Positions 16,228 to 23,375 of a stretch of DNA of 40,624 bases are shown here, one piece after another. Numbering within the stretch: the first letter of the stretch is position 1; every line of letters starts with the position of its first letter. Source of the DNA: Pseudomonas parafulva NBRC 16636 = DSM 17004 (GTDB lineage Bacteria; Pseudomonadota; Gammaproteobacteria; Pseudomonadales; Pseudomonadaceae). The notes beneath the pieces are model-generated. The model searched no databases. It saw only the letters and a program-made list of their open reading frames with translations, and was not told where the DNA came from. Position numbers and translations under genes: made by a program. The stretch spans positions 1-40,624 of the forward strand of contig NZ_BBIU01000021.1 of NCBI RefSeq assembly GCF_000730645.1, read 5' to 3'.

Positions 16228-16995
16228 TCAGCCCTTGGCAGAACGGTCGATGGCGAACCCAGCCCAGTCCTGGCTCACCGGCATCAGTTCCAGGCTGTTG
16301 ATGTTGATGTGCGCAGGCTGGTTGAGAATCCAGAAGATGGTCTCGGCAATGTCCTGGGGCTGAATGGGCTCGGCGCCGGCGTAGGTGGCATCGTATTTGG
16401 CCTGGTCCCCAGCAAAGCGCACCAGCGAGAACTCGCTCTCGCACAGCCCGGGCTCGATGTTGCTCACCCGCACGCCGGTGCCGCGCAGGTCACAGCGCAG
16501 GCTGAGGGAAAACTGCCCGACAAACGCCTTGGTGCCGCCATACACGTTGCTGCCAGGGTATGGGTAGTTACCTGCCACCGACCCCACGTTCAGGATCGAC
16601 GCCCCACGGCCGTGGGCGATCAGGCGTGGCAGCAGCAGGCGTGTGGTGAACATCAGGCCTTTGATATTGGTGTCGACCATGGTCTCCCAGTCGTCCAGGC
16701 TGCAGTTTTGCGCCGCATCCACACCCAACGCCAGGCCCGCGTTGTTGACCAGGCCCTGCAGCTTGTCGAAGCCTGCCGGCAGGTTGGCGATGGCCTGCTC
16801 CATGGCTTTGCGGTCCCGCACGTCCAGTACCAGGCCATGCACCTCGGTCTTGGCCGACAGTTCGGCGCACAGCGCATCAAGGCGGTCCTTGCGCCGGCCC
16901 GTCAGCACCAGTTTCCAGCCTGCCTCGGCAAAACGTCGGGCAGTGGCCTCGCCAAAGCCGGAGGTGGCGCCAGTGATGAAGACGGTGGATGTCAT
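16228..16995 (-). CDS. SDR family oxidoreductase, YdfG-like
   Basis: Short-chain dehydrogenase/reductase of 255 residues using NAD(P)H. The cofactor motif TGATSGFG is at 8-15, followed by Arg/Lys-rich LVLTGRRKDRL that favours NADP. NNAG lies near residue 87, and the catalytic Ser and YxxxK appear in LNVGSVAGNYPYPGSNVYGGTK. The sequence resembles E. coli YdfG (3-hydroxy acid / serine dehydrogenase, malonic semialdehyde reductase). ATG 16995 is preceded by GAGGAACACTGC. The gene is convergent with the AGE-family gene, with 11 bases between the stops. Confidence 0.86.
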   Translation of the reverse strand: MTSTVFITGATSGFGEATARRFAEAGWKLVLTGRRKDRLDALCAELSAKTEVHGLVLDVRDRKAMEQAIANLPAGFDKLQGLVNNAGLALGVDAAQNCSLDDWETMVDTNIKGLMFTTRLLLPRLIAHGRGASILNVGSVAGNYPYPGSNVYGGTKAFVGQFSLSLRCDLRGTGVRVSNIEPGLCESEFSLVRFAGDQAKYDATYAGAEPIQPQDIAETIFWILNQPAHININSLELMPVSQDWAGFAIDRSAKG

Positions 16996-17140
16996 GCAGT
17001 GTTCCTCACGGTAGGAGTGTGGGCAGGGGTGCAGCATGCCCGCGCCACGCACACTCAGCAAGCCGTGGTGCAGTTGGTCATTTTTTGTTCATATGCCGCA
17101 AACCCTCGCCATCAGCGGGCTACGGCCAGCTATGCGCACG

Positions 17141-17550
17141 TTATCCACAAGCCTTTCCCCACTGAATGGGGGCAACTTCTGCCCGGAGCGGAACCCTTTC
17201 AGCCTTGTACGGTCCGCGATCAGTCCATGGGTGATGGCCCAAGGCTTTCAGCCATGCCGCCTACAGCAGTCTGTCCAAGGTTTTTGCACAGACTTATCCA
17301 CAGCCTTTGCAGGAATTCGTAAATCCGCACAGGGCGTTGAAAAGACACAGAAAACCATCCGTGGCATGCCATTGATCAAAAAACGATCAAAGCTCTGTAC
17401 GCCACGCGGTGTGTGGCTTAGGTGAACATGCCACCATGTTTTCCACAGGCGGTTGCACATTATCCGTGGACAACCTTCGGCCTGTGGAAAACGGGGATGC
17501 TGGCGGGATAAAAGGCGTTATGACAAATGGGGTGCGACAGGTTGTCCACA
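17141..17550. promoter_or_regulatory. Cluster of DnaA-box-like 9-mers
   Basis: Two perfect TTATCCACA boxes (17141-17149, 17294-17302) and four one-mismatch boxes: TTTTGCACA 17282-17290, TTTTCCACA 17439-17447, the reverse-strand TTTTCCACA 17483-17491 and TTGTCCACA 17542-17550. Six boxes in 410 bases is a density expected of an origin, a DnaA-titrating locus or a DnaA-regulated promoter. There is no dnaA, dnaN or rpmH nearby, so this is not the usual Pseudomonas oriC. Confidence 0.5.
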
Positions 17551-17551
17551 C

Positions 17552-17785
17552 TGTAGGAGCGAGCAAAGCTAGCGATGCGCCGCGCGGGCGGCGCTCGATC
17601 TCACGGGCGAAAAAAACCTCAAGGCGGGCACCTGTAAGCCCTCACATCCCTTACCCGCAAATCGTCCGGCGTGGCAGCCGACGCAGATCGTGTGATGGCA
17701 ACCACAGGCATGACGTGGTGGTTGTGGTGGCGCGCAGATCGAGCGCCGCCCGCGCGGCGCATCGCGAGCTGCGCTCGCTCCTACA
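17552..17785. repeat. Inverted pair of REP elements (BIME-like)
   Basis: A 50-base REP unit starts TGTAGGAGCGAGC at 17552-17601, and its near-identical reverse complement occupies 17736-17785. Both contain the GC-rich palindrome core GCGCCGCGCGGGCGGCGC. About 134 bases separate them. A shorter relative of the same family lies at 28729-28748. Confidence 0.85.
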
Positions 17786-17889
17786 TTTGTTTCGGGCCAA
17801 TTAAGCCGGGGCGTTTTTGCGCGGACGCCTTTGCGCATGGCGCGATATCGTGCCGTACGAACCAGGCAGGCGCTGCCCAGCGCCGCCGC

Positions 17890-18606
17890 TCAGTGCCCAC
17901 CCAGGTAAGCGCTGCGCACTTCTTCGTTCACCAACAACTCCTGCCCCGTCCCGGTCATGCGGATTTGCCCGTTCACCATCACATAGGCGCGATCCGACAG
18001 TTTCAGCGCATGGTTGGCGTTCTGCTCCACCAGAAAAATAGTCATCCCGGTCTTGGCCAGCTCACGCAGGGTGGCAAAGATCTGCTTGACCACGATCGGC
18101 GCCAGCCCCAGCGAAGGCTCGTCCAGCAGCAGCAACTTCGGCCGGCTCATCAGTGCGCGGGCAATCGCCAGCATCTGCTGCTCGCCCCCGGACATGGTCA
18201 TGGCACGCTGGTTGCGCCGTTCCTTGAGGCGCGGGAACAGTTCGTACATGCGCTGCATGTCCTCGTCGGCGTGCTTGTCGCCGATGGGGATGGTGCCCAT
18301 CATCAGGTTTTCTTCCACGCTCATGTCCGGGAACACCCGCCGCCCCTCCGGGGATTGGGCAATGCCGTTGGCCGCGATGTAGTGCGTGGACTTGCGGGTG
18401 ATGTCCGTCCCCCGGTAAATGATCTGCCCGGCAGCGGCGCGCGGTTGGCCAAAGATGGACATCAACAAGGTGGACTTACCCGCCCCGTTGGCGCCAATCA
18501 GGCTCACCGTCTCACCTTCATCGATGTGCATGGACACTTGCTTGAGGGCTTGGATCGGGCCGTAGAACACGTCCAGGTCACGCAGTTCGAGAATGGGTGC
18601 AGTCAT
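17890..18606 (-). CDS. livF: Branched-chain amino acid-type ABC transporter ATPase LivF
   Basis: One of two ATPases of the second HAAT-family importer in the window, 238 residues. Walker A GANGAGKST (about 37-45), Q-loop region IAQSPEGRRVFPDMSVEENL, signature MSGGEQQMLAIARAL, Walker B LLLLDEPSLGLAP and switch LVEQNANHAL are all intact. Its ATG overlaps the livG stop by four bases (ATGA), showing translational coupling. It is the last gene of livKHMGF. Substrate is usually Leu/Ile/Val/Ala, but close relatives take other amino acids. Confidence 0.92.
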   Translation of the reverse strand: MTAPILELRDLDVFYGPIQALKQVSMHIDEGETVSLIGANGAGKSTLLMSIFGQPRAAAGQIIYRGTDITRKSTHYIAANGIAQSPEGRRVFPDMSVEENLMMGTIPIGDKHADEDMQRMYELFPRLKERRNQRAMTMSGGEQQMLAIARALMSRPKLLLLDEPSLGLAPIVVKQIFATLRELAKTGMTIFLVEQNANHALKLSDRAYVMVNGQIRMTGTGQELLVNEEVRSAYLGGH

Positions 18607-19478
18607 ACCAGTTCCTCTTCGTCGGCACCCAGGTAGGCAGCGATCACGGTCGGGTTGTTGCGGATATCCTGCGGGGCGCCTTCGGCGATCACGTTGCCGT
18701 GGTCCAGCACGACGATATGGTCGGAAATGCTCATGACCATGCCCATGTCGTGCTCGATCAGCACCACCGTGATGTCGTGCTCGTCACGCAGCACCCGCAC
18801 CATACGGCTGAGCGCCTCGGTTTCCTGCGGGTTCAGGCCGGCCGCCGGCTCGTCCAGGCAGATCACCTTGGGCCGCGTGCACATGGCCCGGGCAATCTCC
18901 AGGCGCCGCTGCTGCCCGTACGACAGCTCGCCAGCCAGGCGGTTGGCACAATCGACCAGGTCGACCACCTCCAACCAGTAGAAGGCGTGGTCCAGCGCAT
19001 CGCTCTCGGACTTGCGGTAGGCCTTGGTGTTGAGCACCCCGGCCAGCAGGTTGCGGTTTACCCACATGTGCTGCGCCACCAGCAGGTTCTCGATGACGGA
19101 CATCTCCTTGAACAGGCGGATGTTCTGGAACGTACGGGCCAGGCCTGCGCGGTTCACCAGGTGTGTGCCACCGAACATCTTGTAGTACAGCCGGCTGGCG
19201 AAACGGGACGGGGAGACAAAATCCGCCGCCTGGAAGCTTTCGCCCAGCAACTGGATAACGTTGGTGTGGCCGCCCCGCACGTTCAGCTCGATGCGCCCGC
19301 CACTGGGCTTGTAGAAGCCGGTAAGGCAGTTGAAAACCGTGGTCTTGCCGGCGCCATTGGGGCCGATCAAGGCGAAGATCTGGTTGCGCCTGACCTTCAG
19401 GCTAACGTCGCTGAGCGCCTTGATGCCACCGAACTGCATCATCAGGTTATCCACAGACAGAATGATTTCGTCGCTCAT
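18603..19478 (-). CDS. livG: Branched-chain amino acid-type ABC transporter ATPase LivG
   Basis: Second ATPase, 291 residues. Walker A GPNGAGKTT is near 38-46, a family-typical insertion (about 65-105) precedes FQNIRLFKEMSVIENLLV, and the signature LSYGQQRRLEIARAM, Walker B ICLDEPAAGLNP and switch VVLIEHDMGMVM follow. LSYGQ instead of LSGGQ is usual in LivG. It is coupled to livM upstream (ATGA overlap at 19475-19478) and livF downstream. A perfect TTATCCACA lies within the gene near the start (about 19448). Confidence 0.92.
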   Translation of the reverse strand: MSDEIILSVDNLMMQFGGIKALSDVSLKVRRNQIFALIGPNGAGKTTVFNCLTGFYKPSGGRIELNVRGGHTNVIQLLGESFQAADFVSPSRFASRLYYKMFGGTHLVNRAGLARTFQNIRLFKEMSVIENLLVAQHMWVNRNLLAGVLNTKAYRKSESDALDHAFYWLEVVDLVDCANRLAGELSYGQQRRLEIARAMCTRPKVICLDEPAAGLNPQETEALSRMVRVLRDEHDITVVLIEHDMGMVMSISDHIVVLDHGNVIAEGAPQDIRNNPTVIAAYLGADEEELV

Positions 19479-20776
19479 GGCGCCACTCCTTTACGTGGGG
19501 TCACACCGGTACGGCTGATGCGAATCAGGCCCCGCGGTCGCCAGATCATCATCAGCACCATCAGCACGCCGAACAGCAGCACCCGGTATTCCGAGAAGCT
19601 GCGCAGCAGTTCAGGGGCGACGGTGAGCACGAAGGCCGCGATGACCACGCCCACGGTCGAACCCATGCCGCCCAGCACGACGATGGCCAGAATGAGCGCC
19701 GACTCGAAGAAGGTGAACGAAGACGGGTTGACGAAGCCCTGGTAGGTGGCGAAGAACACACCGGCAAGGCCTGCAGTCGATGCGCCCAGGGTAAAGGCCG
19801 ACAGCTTGACCAGCACATGGTTGAGCCCCATGGAACGGCAGGCGATCTCGTCCTCGCGCAGCGCTTCCCAGGCTCGCCCAACCGGCATCCGGGTCAGCCG
19901 GTGCTTGATGTAGAGCACCGCCAGCACGACCAGAAACAGCACCCCATAAATGAACACGAACTTGAGGTTGGCGTTGTAATCGAAGCCGAAGAACTCGTGA
20001 ATCGGCACGCCGCCGTCCTTGGCACGCCGCCCGAACTCCAGGCCGAAGAAGGTCGGCGAAGGCGCCGGCATGCCGTTGGGCCCGCCCGTGAACGACAACC
20101 AGTTGTTCAGCACCAGGCGGATGATTTCACCAAAGCCCAGGGTGACGATGGCCAGGTAGTCGCCGTGCATGCGTAACACCGGGAACCCCAGAATGCACCC
20201 GGCCAACGCAGCGGCGATGGCCGCAAGCGGCAGTACGCTCCAGAAGCCCAGCCCCAGGTACTGGTAACCCAGCGCCAGGCCATAGGCGCCGATGGCGTAG
20301 AACGCCACGTAGCCCAGGTCGAGCAGGCCTGCCAGGCCCACCACGATGTTCAACCCAAGGCCCAGCAAGACGTAGATCAGCCCAAGGATGACCACGGTCA
20401 GCAGGTACTTGTTGGCAAAGATGGGGAACACGATGGCGATGATCACCAGCGCCGGGATGATGTAGCGCAGGCGCGACTTGTAGTCCGGTGCGTTGACGTG
20501 CACGCCCGAGCCACCGCTGTCGAAGCCCTGCAGCATGCGCCGGCCAGCGGCGGTCTGCAGGTACAGGCTGAGCAGAAAGCGCCCCACCATCACCCCGCCA
20601 ACCAGCCAGGCCACCCGGCGCGGCTCGGCGTTGAAACTGTAGCCATCGAGCACCACACCCACTACCGGGCCAAACACGATCAGCGCCAGCAGCCCTGCGA
20701 CCAGGGTTTCCAGCAGGCTGCGCTTCAGGTCGAAACCCTTGGTTTCGGAAACAGAGGCAATTTTGGCAACGGACAT
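19475..20776 (-). CDS. livM: Branched-chain amino acid-type ABC permease LivM
   Basis: Inner-membrane permease subunit of 433 residues. An N-terminal region of about 100 residues with two hydrophobic segments (the LivM-specific DUF3382 part) precedes the core with YVLLGLGLNIVVGLAGLLDLGYVAFYAIGAYGLAL and the ATPase-contact loop RMPVGRAWEALREDEIACRSMGLN. About ten membrane segments follow the family pattern. ATG 20776 is three bases after the livH stop with AAGGTG upstream; a GTG at 20782 overlapping that stop is an alternative. The N-terminal extension is what separates LivM from the shorter UrtC in this window. Confidence 0.9.
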   Translation of the reverse strand: MSVAKIASVSETKGFDLKRSLLETLVAGLLALIVFGPVVGVVLDGYSFNAEPRRVAWLVGGVMVGRFLLSLYLQTAAGRRMLQGFDSGGSGVHVNAPDYKSRLRYIIPALVIIAIVFPIFANKYLLTVVILGLIYVLLGLGLNIVVGLAGLLDLGYVAFYAIGAYGLALGYQYLGLGFWSVLPLAAIAAALAGCILGFPVLRMHGDYLAIVTLGFGEIIRLVLNNWLSFTGGPNGMPAPSPTFFGLEFGRRAKDGGVPIHEFFGFDYNANLKFVFIYGVLFLVVLAVLYIKHRLTRMPVGRAWEALREDEIACRSMGLNHVLVKLSAFTLGASTAGLAGVFFATYQGFVNPSSFTFFESALILAIVVLGGMGSTVGVVIAAFVLTVAPELLRSFSEYRVLLFGVLMVLMMIWRPRGLIRISRTGVTPRKGVAP

Positions 20777-20778
20777 GA

Positions 20779-21693
20779 TCACACCTTAGCCACGAGTGGG
20801 CGACCCAGCAGGCCTTGAGGGCGGAAGATAAGGATGAGCACCAGCAGCGAGAAGCTGAATACGTCCTTGTAGTCCGAGTTGATCAGCCCCGAGAACAGCG
20901 ATTCGGAGATCCCCAGGATGATGCCGCCAAGCATCGCCCCCGGCAGCGAGCCGATGCCCCCGAGCACGGCGGCGGTGAATGCCTTGATGCCGATGATGAA
21001 GCCTGCATAGAAATCGAAAGTGCCATAGTTCATGGTGATCAGCACACCGGCCAGCGCGGCCATCACCGCACCGATCACGAATACGTAGGAAATCACCCGG
21101 TCGGTGTTGATCCCCAGGATCGACGCCATCTTGCGGTCCTGCTGGGTGGCACGGCACATGCGCCCAAGCTTGGTGTACTTGATGACATAGGTCAGCAGGC
21201 CCATGCCGACGAACGCGGCCACCAGGATGAAGATCTTGGTGTAGGTCAATTGTACGAAGCCACTGCCCACATCGACGCGCCAGGCGCCTTCGAGCAACGT
21301 CGGTACACCCTGCTGGCGGGCGCCCTGGCTGATCTGCGCGTAGTTTTGCAGGATGAGCGAAATGCCGATGGCACTGATCAGCGGTGCCAGGCGGGTGGAG
21401 TTACGCAGGGGTTTATAGGCGATGCGTTCGATGGTGAAGCCATACACCCCGGTGACCACGATGGTGAACAACAGCGTGCCCAGCATCAACAGGGGGAAGG
21501 ATTCGATACCGAAGTAAGCCAGCAATGCCAGGCTGATCGCCGCCAGGTAAGCGGAGATCATGTACACCTCGCCGTGCGCGAAGTTGATCATGCCGATGAT
21601 GCCATAGACCATTGTGTAGCCGATGGCGATCAGGCCATAGACCGACCCAAGGGTCAGGCCATTGACCAGTTGCTGCAGGAAAATACCATCCAT
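20779..21693 (-). CDS. livH: Branched-chain amino acid-type ABC permease LivH
   Basis: Permease subunit of 304 residues with about eight membrane segments. LTLGSVYGLIAIGYTMVYGI followed by INFAHGEVYM is the LivH signature, and LGRMCRATQQDRKMASILGINTDRV is the coupling loop. Length equals other LivH proteins. It follows livK after 157 bases that contain a strong GC hairpin but no T-run, and lies just ahead of livM. It is distinct from UrtB, which carries a large N-terminal soluble region. Confidence 0.92.
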   Translation of the reverse strand: MDGIFLQQLVNGLTLGSVYGLIAIGYTMVYGIIGMINFAHGEVYMISAYLAAISLALLAYFGIESFPLLMLGTLLFTIVVTGVYGFTIERIAYKPLRNSTRLAPLISAIGISLILQNYAQISQGARQQGVPTLLEGAWRVDVGSGFVQLTYTKIFILVAAFVGMGLLTYVIKYTKLGRMCRATQQDRKMASILGINTDRVISYVFVIGAVMAALAGVLITMNYGTFDFYAGFIIGIKAFTAAVLGGIGSLPGAMLGGIILGISESLFSGLINSDYKDVFSFSLLVLILIFRPQGLLGRPLVAKV

Positions 21694-21808
21694 AACGCAA
21701 TCTCACCTGATGGAGACTGCACGGGCGCCGCCCACGGCGGGCCCGGGTCAAGGCGGCCCTCGCAGTGCAGACCCGTGCAGGTCTACGAATAAAGACAGGT
21801 ACCGCAGG

Positions 21809-21846
21809 GGCCCGGGCCCAGGGCGTGTGCACCTGGGCCTTGGGCC
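21809..21846 (-). promoter_or_regulatory. GC-rich hairpin in the livK-livH intercistronic region
   Basis: GGCCC(21809)..GGCCCAGG(21815-21822), a 9-base loop and CCTGGGCC(21832-21839)..GGGCC(21842-21846) fold into a two-part stem with a small internal mismatch. No T-run follows on the transcribed (minus) strand, so it is more likely an RNA 3'-end stabiliser or processing site than a terminator. An A-rich AACAACAATAACAA stretch matching the Hfq/Crc motif AAYAAYAA lies immediately before it at the livK stop codon (21847-21865). Confidence 0.6.
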
Positions 21847-21850
21847 GTTG

Positions 21851-22987
21851 TTATTGTTGTTTTTCCAGCTGGTGGTACTTGCCGTCCTTATCCCACTGGT
21901 AGACCACGTAGTCGGACACCGTCAGGTCGCCCTTGCTGTCCCACTTCTTCTCACCCATCACGGTCTGCACCGGGTTGGCTTTCAGCCATTTGGCGGCGTC
22001 CTCGCCCTTGTTCGACTTGGCGCCGTTGAACGCCGCTGCCAACGCCTGCAGCGAGGCATAGGCATACAGGGTGTAGCCTTCAGGCTCGGTGCCGGCCTTG
22101 CGGAATGCTTCCACCACCGCCTTGCTGTCCGGCAGCAGGCGCGGGTCGGCGCCGAAGGTCATGTACACGCCATCGACGTATTGCGCGCCGCCAGCAGTGG
22201 ACACCAGCTCGTCGGTGACGATGCCGTCGTCAGACATGAACTTCACGTCCTTCAGGCCCTGCTCGCGCAGTTGCCGAACCAGCGGCCCGGCCTCTGGGTG
22301 AAGGCCGCCGAAGTACACCACGTCGGCGTCCACGGAGCGGATCTTGGTGACCACGGCGCTGAAGTCTTTTTCGCCACGGGTCAGGCCTTCATACAGCACC
22401 GGTTTCACGCCGCGCTTTTCCAGCTGCGCCTTGGTCGCGTCGGCCAGGCCCTGGCCGTAGGTGTCCTTGTCGTGCAACACCGCCACCTTCTTGCCTTTGA
22501 GCACATCGACGATGTAGTTGCCCGCGACCACGCCCTGCTGGTCGTCCCGGCCGCACATGCGGAACATGGCAGAAAGGCCACGCTCGGTGACCTGCGGGTT
22601 GGTCGAGCCGGGGGTGATGGCGATCACGCCTGCTTCGTCATACACCTCCGAAGCCGGGATGGTGTTGGACGAACAGAAATGGCCGACCACGCCAATGACC
22701 TTGTCCTGGTCCACCAACCGGTTGGCCACGGCCACGGCTTGCTTGGGTTCGCAAGCATCATCGCCCTTCACCAGCACGATCTTCTCGCCGTTCACGCCAC
22801 CTGCCGCGTTGATCTTGTCGGCGGCGGCCTGGGCCCCCTTCATGTATTGCTCGCCAAACGCTGCGTTCGCCCCGGTCATAGGGCCCGCGACACCGATCTT
22901 CACGTCGGCCTGAACATACGAAGAAACACCCAGTGCCGTGGCGACGGCCAGGGCCAGAAAACCTTTCTTGTAAAACGTCTGCGACAT
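21851..22987 (-). CDS. livK: Branched-chain amino acid-type ABC substrate-binding protein LivK/BraC-like
   Basis: Periplasmic receptor, 378 residues. The signal peptide covers 1-27 (YVQA|DVKIG). The mature start KIGVAGPMTGANAAFGEQYMKGAQAAADKINAAGGVNG is the canonical Leu/Ile/Val-binding opening, and VVGHFCSSNTIPAS with AITPGSTNPQVT matches the LivJ/LivK ligand-binding site (Ser/Thr that hold the amino group). Paired Cys residues occur near DDACEP and GHFCSS. P. aeruginosa BraC is the closest type I recall. ATG 22987 follows AGGAGCACCACCTC; the frame extends further upstream without reason. Ligand could be branched-chain or other neutral amino acids. Promoter: sigma-54 type, 23046-23061. Confidence 0.9.
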   Translation of the reverse strand: MSQTFYKKGFLALAVATALGVSSYVQADVKIGVAGPMTGANAAFGEQYMKGAQAAADKINAAGGVNGEKIVLVKGDDACEPKQAVAVANRLVDQDKVIGVVGHFCSSNTIPASEVYDEAGVIAITPGSTNPQVTERGLSAMFRMCGRDDQQGVVAGNYIVDVLKGKKVAVLHDKDTYGQGLADATKAQLEKRGVKPVLYEGLTRGEKDFSAVVTKIRSVDADVVYFGGLHPEAGPLVRQLREQGLKDVKFMSDDGIVTDELVSTAGGAQYVDGVYMTFGADPRLLPDSKAVVEAFRKAGTEPEGYTLYAYASLQALAAAFNGAKSNKGEDAAKWLKANPVQTVMGEKKWDSKGDLTVSDYVVYQWDKDGKYHQLEKQQ

Positions 22988-23045
22988 GAGGTGGTGCTCC
23001 TGAATTTTTTTGGTTGGCACTACAACGACTCAGCCCTGTCCTCCG

Positions 23046-23061
23046 AGCAAGGGCCGTGCCA
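23046..23061 (-). promoter_or_regulatory. Sigma-54 (RpoN) promoter of livKHMGF
   Basis: On the minus strand the sequence TGGCACGGCCCTTGCT fits the consensus TGGCACGNNNNTTGCW at every defined position. The predicted start is near 23035, giving a leader of about 48 nt before livK. An exact match of this length is rare by chance in one short spacer. Confidence 0.78.
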
Positions 23062-23075
23062 TCAGTTTTACATCG

Positions 23076-23098
23076 CTGTTAAACACTTCGTTTAACAG
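23076..23098. promoter_or_regulatory. 23-base dyad just upstream of the livK sigma-54 promoter
   Basis: CTGTTAAAC, spacer ACTTC and GTTTAACAG form a perfect 9-base inverted repeat. It lies about 40-63 bases upstream of the predicted livK start, where a repressor, co-activator or architectural protein could bind. The binding protein is unknown. Confidence 0.55.
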
Positions 23099-23260
23099 GC
23101 GTGCCAGCCTGGCATGGCCTTTTGTTACTGAGCGTGCAACCGTCTGCGACGCGCAAGGTGCCACCTTCATCCAGGAATCAGGGCAACTCCACCCTGCCAT
23201 CATTGCAACCCTGCCCCACACCACCGTGCAACCCGCCTGTAACAAACAACGTCACCGAAC

Positions 23261-23277
23261 TGCACACACGTGGTGCG
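23261..23277. promoter_or_regulatory. NtrC-like site upstream of livK
   Basis: TGCACACACGTGGTGCG contains GCAC-N7-GTGC, the NtrC dyad at the exact spacing. It lies about 235 bases upstream of the predicted livK start, acceptable for a sigma-54 enhancer, and about 100 bases upstream of pncB. Confidence 0.45.
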
Positions 23278-23375
23278 CCACTGCTACACCCGGCACCGTT
23301 TCAAGGCTGGCCGAAACATCAAAGTGAAAAGGCTGGCACAATGGCCGCCATTCGCCGTTTCTGGAGTCACCCCTG

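Larger units (their letters stand above)
16996..17889. other. 894-base gene-free region with DnaA-box-like cluster and REP pair
   Basis: No convincing coding region occurs between the SDR gene and livF. Open frames here have no ribosome site, are largely REP-derived, and have no recognisable protein pattern. The left part (16996-17500) is less GC-rich than its neighbours and contains repeated TTATCCACA-like sequences, a TGATC-AAAAAAC-GATCA dyad near 17372-17388 and a CCACC/GGTGG-rich stretch near 17400-17435. The right part (17552-17785) is an inverted REP pair. The promoter of the SDR gene must lie in the first 100 bases, but I cannot place it. Confidence 0.7.
22988..23375. other. Divergent control region between livK and pncB
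   Basis: This 388-base spacer contains no gene. It carries a sigma-54 promoter match for livK, a 23-base dyad, a 13-base palindrome TGCCAGCCTGGCA (23102-23114) and an NtrC-like site, each described separately. The pncB side (23290-23375) ends in GGAG before the start codon; no clear sigma-70 promoter for pncB can be defined. Confidence 0.7.

Noticed and set aside
17141..17550. Chromosomal replication origin
   Set aside because: No dnaA, dnaN, gyrB, rpmH or parAB nearby and no clear AT-rich unwinding element; a titration or regulatory cluster is the more modest reading.
17552..17785. CRISPR-like repeat arrangement
   Set aside because: Only two copies in opposite orientation, matching the REP family; no spacers and no cas genes.
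17569..17838. 89-codon minus-strand frame over the REP pair
   Set aside because: Its termini are translated REP repeats (RDAPRGRRSI, SSAARAAHR). Such frames are often annotated in pseudomonads but follow the repeat, not a gene.
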